From IMG/VR virus record IMGVR_UViG_3300048839_000968, positions 1 through 36,405 of that record: a DNA stretch of 36,405 nucleotides; one strand, 5' to 3'. Shown here in pieces: positions 30,013-36,405 of this stretch. The notes under the pieces were generated by a model. That model did not search any database. It was not told the DNA's origin and worked only from the letters and a program-made list of their open reading frames with translations. The stretch comes from a virus. The number at the start of each line of letters is the position of its first letter. Positions within the stretch are counted from its first letter, which is position 1. The position numbers and the translations under genes are program-made.

Positions 30013-30477
30013 ATGGCCATGAAAACCCAGGGCACCAAGCTCTATTTCATCGACCCGGACGGCGATGTCATCACGACGGTCGGCTGCATCACCGGCATGA
30101 CGGGCTTGACCGCGGCGCGCGACCAGATCGAGACGACCTGTCTCGACTCGGACGCCCGCACCTACGAGCCCGGCATGGCGACGCCCGGTGCCGCGTCGTT
30201 CACGATCAACTTCGACACCAGCGACGCGAGCCATGTGCGCATGCACGAGCTCTATCGCGCCGGCACGAAGCTGCAGTGGGCGCTCGGCTGGTCCGATGGC
30301 GCCCTGCCGCCTTCGGGCGCGTCGGGCGGACAGTTCAACCTGCCGACCAGCCGCTCCTGGATCGAATTCGAGGCCTACATCAGCGACCTGCCGTTCGACT
30401 TCGCGCTGAACAGCGTCGTCAGCAGCAATATCTCGGTCCAGGTGTCGGACTTCCCGATCCTGCACCCGAAGGTCTGA
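30013..30477 (+). CDS. Major tail tube protein
   Basis: A 154-residue tail tube protein with AGAGG about 8 nt upstream. KTQGTKLYFIDPDG, CITGMTGLTAARDQIETTC and SFTINFDTSDASHVRMHEL are typical of the siphovirus tube family, ending VSSNISVQVSDFPILHP. It forms the stacked hexamer rings of the tail. It is followed by the chaperone pair in the usual order. Confidence 0.88.
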   Translation: MAMKTQGTKLYFIDPDGDVITTVGCITGMTGLTAARDQIETTCLDSDARTYEPGMATPGAASFTINFDTSDASHVRMHELYRAGTKLQWALGWSDGALPPSGASGGQFNLPTSRSWIEFEAYISDLPFDFALNSVVSSNISVQVSDFPILHPKV

Positions 30478-30489
30478 TCCGAGGCCGGC

Positions 30490-30855
30490 ATGGATCTGAA
30501 AACGCTGAGGGAGAAGGGCGGGTTCGTCCCGTCCGTGCCCGAGAAACGGGAAGTGTCCTGGACCCACATCGCCGAAGACGGAACCGAGGTCACGGATACC
30601 TTCACGGTGTTCATCCGCAAGGTCTCCTGCGGCGTGATCGATCGCATACAGGCAGCGGCCCGCGCCGCGGTTACGGGTGGCGGCCCCGGCATCAGCCAGC
30701 GTGCGCTGGTGATCAGCGAGGCCGTGCTGCTCGGCGAGGATGGCACGGAGCGGCTGACGTACGCCGAGGCCGAGGCGCTCGATCCGTCGCTGGCCGAGGT
30801 CCTGACCGGTGCCATCAATGCCGTGAACGGCGGCGAGGCCTCCTCAAAAAACTGA
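30490..30855 (+). CDS. Tail assembly chaperone, short product (gpG-like)
   Basis: A 121-residue protein preceded by GAGG. MDLKTLREKGGFVPSVPEK, TVFIRKVSCGVIDRIQAAA and YAEAEALDPSLAEVLTGAI fit the tail chaperone G type. It ends SSKN at a TGA placed directly after the slippery heptamer A-AAA-AAC. Most ribosomes make this short form; a minority shift to make the longer G-T fusion. Together they chaperone tube polymerisation on the tape measure. Confidence 0.9.
   Translation: MDLKTLREKGGFVPSVPEKREVSWTHIAEDGTEVTDTFTVFIRKVSCGVIDRIQAAARAAVTGGGPGISQRALVISEAVLLGEDGTERLTYAEAEALDPSLAEVLTGAINAVNGGEASSKN
30846..30852 (+). promoter_or_regulatory. Programmed -1 frameshift site A-AAA-AAC
   Basis: In the zero frame the codons are TCA AAA AAC TGA. 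The heptamer A-AAA-AAC is the canonical -1 slippery sequence. After slipping, decoding continues at CTG ACG GCC (LTAADEFWHEL) in the second frame to the TAG at 31152. The site lies just before the zero-frame stop, as in lambda G-T. Confidence 0.93.
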
Positions 30856-31154
30856 CGGCCGCCGATGAGTTCTGGCACGAGCTCGTGCTGAACGGAGTCG
30901 GCGGCAGGACGATCGAGGAAGCCAAGGAGCGCATGTCCTTCGTCGAGGCTCAGCAGTGGTCAGCCTATCTGGCGCGACGCGGGTCGCTCCACATGGGCAC
31001 ACGTCTCGAATGGGGATTCGCGCTCATCGCCGCGGCGATCAACAACGCGATGGGTGGTCAACGGTCGCAGGCGGAATTCATGCCGCACTTCCAGGCGGAC
31101 CAGGAGCCGGCTTCGATCGCCGATGCAATGAAGATCCTCGCAGGTAAGAAGTAG
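30852..31154 (+). CDS. Tail assembly chaperone T part, made by -1 frameshift fusion
   Basis: About 100 residues that have no start of their own and are translated by -1 frameshifting as the C-terminal part of a 221-residue fusion (30490-30852 joined to 30852-31154). The segment LTAADEFWHELVLNGVGGR, split before TIEEAKERMSFVEAQQW, and later WGFALIAAAINNAMG is typical of gpT-like chaperone tails. The C-terminal IADAMKILAG matches. The stop TAG overlaps the GTG of the following endonuclease gene. Confidence 0.88.
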   Translation: MTAADEFWHELVLNGVGGRTIEEAKERMSFVEAQQWSAYLARRGSLHMGTRLEWGFALIAAAINNAMGGQRSQAEFMPHFQADQEPASIADAMKILAGKK

Positions 31155-32146
31155 TGACAACACTCGGGCGCGTCAAAAGGCTCACCGGAGATCGCGTGCG
31201 CGCGACCTTTAATTACGTGCCGGAGAGCGGCCGATTGATCCGCGTCGCGCGCGGTCGAGGCGCACGAGTTGGTGTGGAGATCGGCCACATCGTCGCCGGC
31301 GGTTATCGGCGCGCCCCCTACCTCGGCGGCAATGTGATGACCTCCCACCTAGTCTGGATCTGGCACCACGGCTCAGCGCCGGCAGGGATTTTGACCCACA
31401 TCAATGGCGACCCCGCCGATGATCGGATCGAGAACTTGGCCGTGAAGGCGAAGCCGATCAATGTCATCGCCGCGGGTGCCTCGCTTCTGACCCATCGCCA
31501 GCGACCTGAAAAGCGGGCGGCTGGAATCTATGAAATTGTCCAGATAGGAACCGATCGTCGCTACGTTGGTAGCGCCACGGACCTCGCGAAGCGGTGGCGT
31601 CAGCACCTGGCGCACCTTGAGCGCGGGCAGCACCACTCGGTCGCGCTGCAAAGAGCTTGGAACAAGCACGGGCCTGAGGCGTTCGGATTCCGCACTTTGA
31701 TCCGCTGCGATCGGCGTCACCTGATCTTCTACGAGCAGCGCGCGATCGATGTGCTGCGCCCGAAACTCAATTGCGCGCCGAAGGCAGGGTCGCAGCTCGG
31801 GTACACACACACCGCCGAAACTATCGGGAAGATGAAGGCGGCCGCAGTTGGTCGTCCGAGTTCGTTCAGGGGTCGCAGGCATTCCACTGACTCCTTGCGC
31901 ATGATGTCTGAGAACCGGAAAGGCAAAGGAACCGGGCCATATTCGGCAGAGCGGATCGCCAACACCGCGGCAGCGATGAGAGAAAGCAAGAACGCCCTGA
32001 ATGAATCTCAGGTTCGGAGAATTAGAGAAATGAAGCGCTCCGGCGCGCCGCATGCCGATGTCGCTCGCGAGATTGGCTGCAGCTATTGGGCGGTCGCCGA
32101 CGTTGTCCGTGGCAAGACCTTCGCATGGGTAAATGATCGTGGCTAG
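31154..32146 (+). CDS. Composite homing endonuclease: HNH-like + GIY-YIG + NUMOD3 + HTH
   Basis: A 330-residue protein inserted between the chaperone and tape measure genes. Residues 17-98 resemble HNH_3 (FNYVPESGRLIRVARG, LVWIWHHGSAPAGILTHING, DPADDRIENLAV), with the usual D before the first H replaced by T. Residues 124-210 are a GIY-YIG nuclease: GIYEIVQIGTDRRYVGSAT, then KRWRQHLAHLERG, and the catalytic Glu in FYEQRAIDVLRP (E194). Residues 216-280 contain three NUMOD3-like repeats (GYTHTAETIGKMKAA, GRRHSTDSLRMMSENRKGKG, GPYSAERIANTAAAMRESKN). Residues 283-325 are a HTH (SQVRRIREMKRSGAPHADVA, SYWAVADVVRG). GTG start overlaps the chaperone stop. Its codon and base use look less GC-rich than its neighbours, consistent with a recent invader. 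Confidence 0.85.
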   Translation: MTTLGRVKRLTGDRVRATFNYVPESGRLIRVARGRGARVGVEIGHIVAGGYRRAPYLGGNVMTSHLVWIWHHGSAPAGILTHINGDPADDRIENLAVKAKPINVIAAGASLLTHRQRPEKRAAGIYEIVQIGTDRRYVGSATDLAKRWRQHLAHLERGQHHSVALQRAWNKHGPEAFGFRTLIRCDRRHLIFYEQRAIDVLRPKLNCAPKAGSQLGYTHTAETIGKMKAAAVGRPSSFRGRRHSTDSLRMMSENRKGKGTGPYSAERIANTAAAMRESKNALNESQVRRIREMKRSGAPHADVAREIGCSYWAVADVVRGKTFAWVNDRG

Positions 32147-34256
32147 CAGAAATCTCGGCGCGCTAACTGTCGACTTAATTTTGCGCGCGGGCGGCTTCAA
32201 GAAAGGCGCGGACCAGGCGACGCGCGAGATGGACGCGCTCACCCGGAAGATGAAGTCCGGGTTCCGCACGCTGCAGGGCGTCATCACGGGTCTCGTGGCT
32301 GGCGTCGGGTTCGGCAAGATCGTCCAGGCGACGATCGAGGCCGAGCAGGCGACGGCCAAGCTCGAGCAGGTGCTCAAGTCGACGGGCGGCGTCTCCGGGT
32401 TCACCTCGAAGCAGCTGCAGGCGGTCGCCGGCCAGCTGCAGCGCGTCACGGCGTTCGGCGATGACGCCGTCGTCGCCATGCAAGCCGTGCTACTCACGTT
32501 CACGAACGTGCGCGGCGACCAGTTCACAGCCGCCACCGAAGCCGTGCTCGACCTGTCGACGGCGCTCAACATGGACCTGCAGTCCGCGGCGCTGCTGGTT
32601 GGCAAGGCGCTCAACGATCCGGTGAAGGGTGCGACGGCGCTGCAGCGCTCGGGCGTCCAGCTCACCGCGTCGCAGAAGGACCTCATCAAGTCCCTCATCG
32701 AAACTGGCGAGGTTGCGAAGGCCCAGGAGGTCATCCTCAAGGAGCTCGGGGTGCAGTTCGGCGGCCAGGCGCGCGCGATCCGGAACACCTTCGGCGGCGC
32801 GCTCAAGTCCGTGCAGAACGCCTTCGGCGACCTGCTCGAGGTGAACACGGGCGTTCCGGCGGTTACCGAAGCGGTCAACGAGCTCGTGAAGGTGCTGCAG
32901 GATCCGCAGACGAAGGCATCTGCCGACACGCTGTTTTCCGGCATGATTCTCGCGAGTCAGAAAGCCGTCGAGGGTCTGACGGCGGCCGCGGGTGCCGCGA
33001 AGTTCGCGGGCGAGGAAATCGCGGCGATCCGCTTTGGTGCCGCGGCGGGCGACGCTGTCCGCATCGATCAGGACATCGCGAAGGTTCGATCAGCGCTCGA
33101 GAACCCCTCGGAGCGGCTGCGGTTCTTCGGCCGCGAGGGCATCGTCGAGTGGTGGTCCGAGGATGAGCTGCAGGCCGAGCTGAAGCGGCTGGAGGGCCTG
33201 TTGAGGGACTACGGCCAGAACATTGAGGCGCCGTTCGTGAAACCGGAGCCGACGAAGAAAGACGATCCATACAACCTTGGCACGGGCGGCGACGGCAAGC
33301 CGGCAGCGAAGCCTGCGCGCGACACCGCCGACGCTCTGCGCGACCAGGCCAAGGCCTACCAGGACGTCTACGCGGCGGGCATTGCCGCGATCGAGGGACT
33401 GCGCACGCCCGTCGAAGATCAGATCGCGCAGTACCAGGAAACGAAGTACGCGCTCGAGCAGCTCGCAGCCACCTACCCGAACCTGGCCGACCAGGCTGCC
33501 GCGGCGCTCGCCCGCCTCGAGATGGAGGGACTCGAGCCGATCACCATCACGGCCGAGCGGATCTTCCCGGAGAAAGAGCAGGAGCAGCTCAGCGTGTTCT
33601 TTGAGGAGGCCAGCCGCAACGTGCAGGGCATCCTGGCCGACTTCATATTCGATCCGTTCGAGAGTGGCATCGAAGGGCTCGTCGACTCGTTCGCGAAGAT
33701 GCTGCAGCGCATGGCGGCCGAGGCCATCGCGGCGGACATCGCCGGCAAGATCTTCGGCACGGGTGGCGTGAGCTCCGGGGGCGGCTGGCTCGGCAAGGCG
33801 GCCGGCGTCTTGGGCGGACTGTTCGGCGGTGGGTCCGCAGCCAGCTCCAGCATCGGCACGATCAACGGCTTCGACTTCGCGTCGATCGGCCTGGCGAGTG
33901 GCGGCTACACGGGCGACGGCAGCAAGTTCGAGCCGGCCGGCATCGTGCACGCCGGCGAGTTCGTGACGCGCTCCGAAGTGACGCGACAGCCAGGCGCGAT
34001 GAGTTTCCTCGAGTCCTTCAACCGCGTCGGCATGCAGGCGCTGCAGTCGTTGCCCGGGTTCGCCGCGGGCGGGCTCGTGGCCGCGATGCCTTCGCCGATC
34101 CGCAGCCCGACGCTCGGCATGCGCTCGGCGAGCATGACCGTCCAGAACAACTTCACGATCAACGCACCGAACGGCACCGTCTCGCGGGCCACGGAACAGC
34201 AGATCGCGGCGGCCGCGGCGCGCGGTGCTTCCCGCGCCAACGGCCGGAATAACTGA
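32133..34256 (+). CDS. Tape measure protein
   Basis: A 707-residue tape measure protein with ATG 14 nt inside the endonuclease end. The N-terminus ADQATREMDALTRKMKSGF followed by RTLQGVITGLVAGVGFGKI is the phage tail-length pattern. Residues about 60-230 carry TTFTN-like tail tape repeats (VLLTFTNVRGDQFTAATEA, LVGKALNDPVKGATALQRS), then coiled and alanine-rich regions, and a C-terminal glycine-rich, hydrophobic part. It sets tail length and is ejected with the DNA. The endonuclease appears to have inserted directly upstream. Confidence 0.94.
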   Translation: MIVASRNLGALTVDLILRAGGFKKGADQATREMDALTRKMKSGFRTLQGVITGLVAGVGFGKIVQATIEAEQATAKLEQVLKSTGGVSGFTSKQLQAVAGQLQRVTAFGDDAVVAMQAVLLTFTNVRGDQFTAATEAVLDLSTALNMDLQSAALLVGKALNDPVKGATALQRSGVQLTASQKDLIKSLIETGEVAKAQEVILKELGVQFGGQARAIRNTFGGALKSVQNAFGDLLEVNTGVPAVTEAVNELVKVLQDPQTKASADTLFSGMILASQKAVEGLTAAAGAAKFAGEEIAAIRFGAAAGDAVRIDQDIAKVRSALENPSERLRFFGREGIVEWWSEDELQAELKRLEGLLRDYGQNIEAPFVKPEPTKKDDPYNLGTGGDGKPAAKPARDTADALRDQAKAYQDVYAAGIAAIEGLRTPVEDQIAQYQETKYALEQLAATYPNLADQAAAALARLEMEGLEPITITAERIFPEKEQEQLSVFFEEASRNVQGILADFIFDPFESGIEGLVDSFAKMLQRMAAEAIAADIAGKIFGTGGVSSGGGWLGKAAGVLGGLFGGGSAASSSIGTINGFDFASIGLASGGYTGDGSKFEPAGIVHAGEFVTRSEVTRQPGAMSFLESFNRVGMQALQSLPGFAAGGLVAAMPSPIRSPTLGMRSASMTVQNNFTINAPNGTVSRATEQQIAAAAARGASRANGRNN

Positions 34257-34894
34257 TGTTTCTCGAAACGCCACGCTTCCCAGGCTGCCCGCGCTACGGG
34301 TTCGTCTCCGAGCCCATGTACTCGGTCACCACGATCGAGCGGGCGAGCGGTGTCGAGCGACGCAACCGCAACTGGGCGTACCCGCTCACTCGCATCACAC
34401 TCACCGTGGGGCCGAGCGAGGGTGGCGATCCGGCCGTGCAGGAGCTGCTGCGCTTCTATCACGCGGTCGGCGGCCCGGCTTACGGGTTCCGGGTCAAGGA
34501 CTACACCGACTTCAAGTCGTGCGCGGTCGGCAGCAGCCCAGCATCGACCGATTGCCCGCTGCTCGCGGTCGTCGGCGAGAGCCCGGCGGAGTATCAGCTC
34601 GTCAAGCGCTACACCTACGGTGTGCTGTCACAGGACCGGCCGATCCTCAAACCGGTGAGCGGGACGATCCTGATCGCCGACGGTGGCACGCTCAAGACCG
34701 AGACCACGCACTACACCGTCGACTACACGACGGGGCGTGTGTCGCTGTTGTTCACGCCCGCCGGGACTTTGACCTGGGGCGGCGAGTTCGATCTGCCGAT
34801 GCGCTTTGACGGTTCTTTCCCGGTCGAGATCATCAGTCACCGACAGCAGGCTGTCTCGTTCTCGCTCAAAGAAATCCGCGTCAGCGCGGATTAG
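34256..34894 (+). CDS. DUF2460 distal tail protein (GTA gp12-like)
   Basis: A 212-residue protein whose ATG overlaps the tape measure stop. PRFPGCPRYGFVSEPMYSV-like opening (TPRFPGCPRYGFVSEPMY), YPLTRITLTVGPSEG, QELLRFYHAVGGPAYGFRV and DYTDFKSC identify the TIGR02217/DUF2460 family. It is the Dit-like hub at the distal end of the tail tube. In gene-transfer-agent-like phages it is followed immediately by DUF2163; here a glycan cassette intervenes. Confidence 0.94.
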   Translation: MFLETPRFPGCPRYGFVSEPMYSVTTIERASGVERRNRNWAYPLTRITLTVGPSEGGDPAVQELLRFYHAVGGPAYGFRVKDYTDFKSCAVGSSPASTDCPLLAVVGESPAEYQLVKRYTYGVLSQDRPILKPVSGTILIADGGTLKTETTHYTVDYTTGRVSLLFTPAGTLTWGGEFDLPMRFDGSFPVEIISHRQQAVSFSLKEIRVSAD

Positions 34895-34915
34895 CCAACA
34901 GTCTGCGAGGTGATG

Positions 34916-35203
34916 ATGAGCCCAGAAAGCATGACGCGATTTCGCGTGCCACTCGGGTCATTAATTGTCGACGGCGCCCTGGTGCTGTCGCTGGTGTTCT
35001 CGACGGGGCAGATGATGGAACGGTTCGACCAGATGGACCGTCGCATGCAGCAGCTCGAGCACTTGGAGGCGGCAACCCGTCTGAACGCTCTCGAGATGCG
35101 CTCCGCACAGATGGAGCGTTACCAGGCCGAGCTCAAGGTCGACATCGTGAAGCGACTCGACCGCATCGAAACGCTGCTGGACGACGCTGCTCGGCGGCCG
35201 TGA
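34916..35203 (+). CDS. Membrane-anchored coiled-coil protein
   Basis: A protein of about 95 residues. I chose ATG 34916 because GAGG lies 5 nt upstream; GTG 34910 and ATG 34913 are also in frame. Residues about 12-28 (LGSLIVDGALVLSLVFS) are a membrane helix, then a long coiled coil (MERFDQMDRRMQQLEHLEA, MERYQAELKVDIVKRLDRI). It lies between the tail hub and the glycan cassette. Such proteins have been described as phage accessory membrane proteins, but I assign no function. The stop overlaps the next GTG. Confidence 0.6.
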   Translation: MSPESMTRFRVPLGSLIVDGALVLSLVFSTGQMMERFDQMDRRMQQLEHLEAATRLNALEMRSAQMERYQAELKVDIVKRLDRIETLLDDAARRP

Positions 35204-36003
35204 GGGCGTACGTCGCCGTCCGCGAGGCCCCGCACTACCGGCGGGACGCCTTCTGCGACGGCCTGCGTGCCTGCGGCTACGAGATCGGGCCCATAGACCC
35301 ACGTCCCGGCAACGCGCTGCTGATCTGGAATAGGTACGGCGCCGGTCATCAGATGGCGCTGCAGTACGAGGCCGCCGGCGGGACGGTCATCGTCGCTGAG
35401 AATGGCTACCTCGGCCGCGAGTGGTCCGGCAAGGTCTGGTACTCGCTGGCGCTCAACTGGAACGCCGGCGCGGGCCGCTGGCCGATCGGCGGGCCCGAAC
35501 GTGCGGACATCTTCGACGCCGACTGGTGGCCGTGGCGCACGGGTGGCGATTACGCCCTGGTGCTCGCCCAGCGCGGCATCGGCTCCCCGCCAGTGGCGCA
35601 GCCCTCGGGCTGGCATCAGCGGGCCGCGAAGCAGCTGCAGGCCATGGGGCACCGCGTCGTCGTTCGCGGGCACCCGGGCGCCAAGCAGCACAACGAGACC
35701 CTGTATCCCCAGCTCGCCGGCGCGAAGTTCGTCGTCACCTGGGCGAGCGGGGCGGCGATCAAGGCGCTGCTCTACGGCGTGCCGGTCTATCACGGCCTGC
35801 CGCAGTGGATCGGCGCACCGGCGGCCCGGCCCTTCGGCAAAACGCTCGGCGAGCCCTTCCGGGGCGATCGCGGCGAATTTCTGACGCGCCTCGCCTGGGC
35901 GCAGTGGACGGTCGAGGAGATCGGGTCTGGTCACGCCTTCCGTCACCTGCTACGCGGACCATCGCAAGCCGTACAGCCTGAGTCTCTGCAACGCACTGGC
36001 TGA
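35200..36003 (+). CDS. GT-B-like glycosyltransferase candidate
   Basis: A 267-residue protein starting at GTG (GTGA overlap). N-terminal half: AYVAVREAPHYRRDAFCDG, GNALLIWNRYGAGHQMALQ, VIVAENGYLGREWSGKVWY. C-terminal half: HRVVVRGHPGAKQHNETLY and KFVVTWASGAAIKALLYGV, then PVYHGLPQWIGAPAA. The last two resemble the nucleotide-sugar-binding half of GT-B enzymes such as capsule/Kdo transferases. The next gene begins inside its 3' end and shares the ENGY/DHGY pattern, so the two look like diverged duplicates. Acceptor unknown. Confidence 0.6.
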   Translation: MRAYVAVREAPHYRRDAFCDGLRACGYEIGPIDPRPGNALLIWNRYGAGHQMALQYEAAGGTVIVAENGYLGREWSGKVWYSLALNWNAGAGRWPIGGPERADIFDADWWPWRTGGDYALVLAQRGIGSPPVAQPSGWHQRAAKQLQAMGHRVVVRGHPGAKQHNETLYPQLAGAKFVVTWASGAAIKALLYGVPVYHGLPQWIGAPAARPFGKTLGEPFRGDRGEFLTRLAWAQWTVEEIGSGHAFRHLLRGPSQAVQPESLQRTG

Positions 36004-36405
36004 CGGCTGCGGCGGCCAGGTCGTCATCGATTGGCAGGCGCGGGGTAACATCGGGTTCATTTCCGGCATGGCCGCGCGCCAGGCGGCGCTGATGCAGCCC
36101 GGCGTCCTGCCGGACTGGTATCAGGTCGACCACGGCTACTGGCGCCGCGGCGAGTATTACCGGATCAGCCACAAGCGGCTCTGGTGCGACGGCCGGGGTC
36201 AGCCTGATTTCGCGCGCCTGGACTTGCTCGGCGTCAACGTGGCACCGACGCGCACAGGCGGCCGGCACGTCCTGGTCGCGATGCAGTCGCCCGGCTTCTA
36301 CCAGCTCTGGGCCGGCACCTCCCCGGTGTGCTTCAGCGAGCGCATCACGAAGAAGGTCCGGCAGCACACCGACCGGCCGATCGTGTTCCGGCAGAAGCCG
36401 AACCG
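35927..36405 (+). CDS. Paralogous GT-B-like protein, cut by window edge
   Basis: The frame is open to the last base, so the 3' end lies outside the window. In the frame there is no ATG, GTG or TTG before residue 47. A CTG at 35927 with GAGGAGA 6 nt upstream is the best start and gives VTPSVTCYADHRKPYSLSL, a good family-like N-terminus. WYQVDHGYWRRGEYYRISHK corresponds to the ENGYLGREWSG region of the preceding gene, and RHVLVAMQSPGFYQLW begins a second domain. It overlaps the preceding gene by 77 bp. Together with the truncated FkbM gene it probably completes the cassette across the window join. Confidence 0.55.
   Translation, partial: MVTPSVTCYADHRKPYSLSLCNALADGCGGQVVIDWQARGNIGFISGMAARQAALMQPGVLPDWYQVDHGYWRRGEYYRISHKRLWCDGRGQPDFARLDLLGVNVAPTRTGGRHVLVAMQSPGFYQLWAGTSPVCFSERITKKVRQHTDRPIVFRQKPN

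Noticed and set aside
33090-34274. Long minus-strand frame opposite the tape measure gene
   Set aside because: Shadow frame in GC-rich coding DNA with no motif.
36397-36405. Direct joining of the two window ends as one frame for the FkbM gene
   Set aside because: The frame before the join hits a stop at about 36210 and lacks the SAM-binding N-terminal half, so sequence must be missing between the edges.

Overview
The window is a temperate siphophage genome of high GC content, infecting a Gram-negative bacterium. Evidence for the host type: an HK97-like capsid and packaging set, a long flexible tail with tape measure, a gene-transfer-agent-like tail tip (DUF2460, DUF2163, NlpC/P60, host-specificity protein), a CI/Cro-type switch, a tyrosine integrase, a phage-encoded outer-membrane beta-barrel and a lipoprotein-containing lysis gene. 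The attP core is the 3' half of a tRNA-Arg(ACG), and a DnaG-type helicase-binding domain looks proteobacterial, so a high-GC gammaproteobacterium is a reasonable guess. Species cannot be read from the sequence.

The gene order is that of a circular phage map cut inside a sugar-modification cassette. The right edge (DUF2460, then two GT-B-like genes, the second cut off) continues logically into the left edge (a 5'-truncated FkbM methyltransferase, a GT-A glycosyltransferase, DUF2163, NlpC/P60, tail tip). The attachment site sits in the interior, between the lysis genes and integrase, which is where attP lies in a free phage circle. The two edges do not overlap detectably (only 4 bp), so a few hundred bases may be missing at the join.

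Layout: 1-1115 end of the glycan cassette; 1112-7402 tail tip; 7402-8740 lysis; 8741-8965 attP; 8924-14317 leftward early operon (integrase with a coupled HNH-DnaG-C fusion, DUF4224, RecT, an HTH protein, an HNH-like nuclease and six small unknown genes); 14318-15752 immunity region (two operator/promoter blocks, repressor, and an outer-membrane protein in the repressor operon); 15753-19771 rightward early operon (Cro/YdaS-like, two RHH proteins, PD-(D/E)XK-like and VRR-NUC nucleases, small proteins, late activator); 19812-19835 terminator, with late genes beyond it; 19921-29966 FN3-like secreted protein, HNH, terminases, protease, capsid, portal, connectors; 30013-34894 tail; 34916-36405 coiled-coil protein and start of the glycan cassette.

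How it works together: five near-identical 11-bp palindromes (TAGCGCCGCTA type) govern three promoters whose predicted transcripts start at or within 2 nt of the start codon, suggesting leaderless repressor, cro and leftward-early mRNAs. In a lysogen the repressor operon should also make an outer-membrane barrel, a probable lysogenic-conversion trait. No recognisable replication initiator, primase or helicase is present. The only replisome-linked element is a DnaG-like helicase-binding domain fused to an HNH nuclease, translationally coupled to integrase. This fusion, a composite HNH/GIY-YIG/NUMOD3/HTH endonuclease between the tail chaperone and tape measure genes, and the glycan cassette are the most unusual parts.
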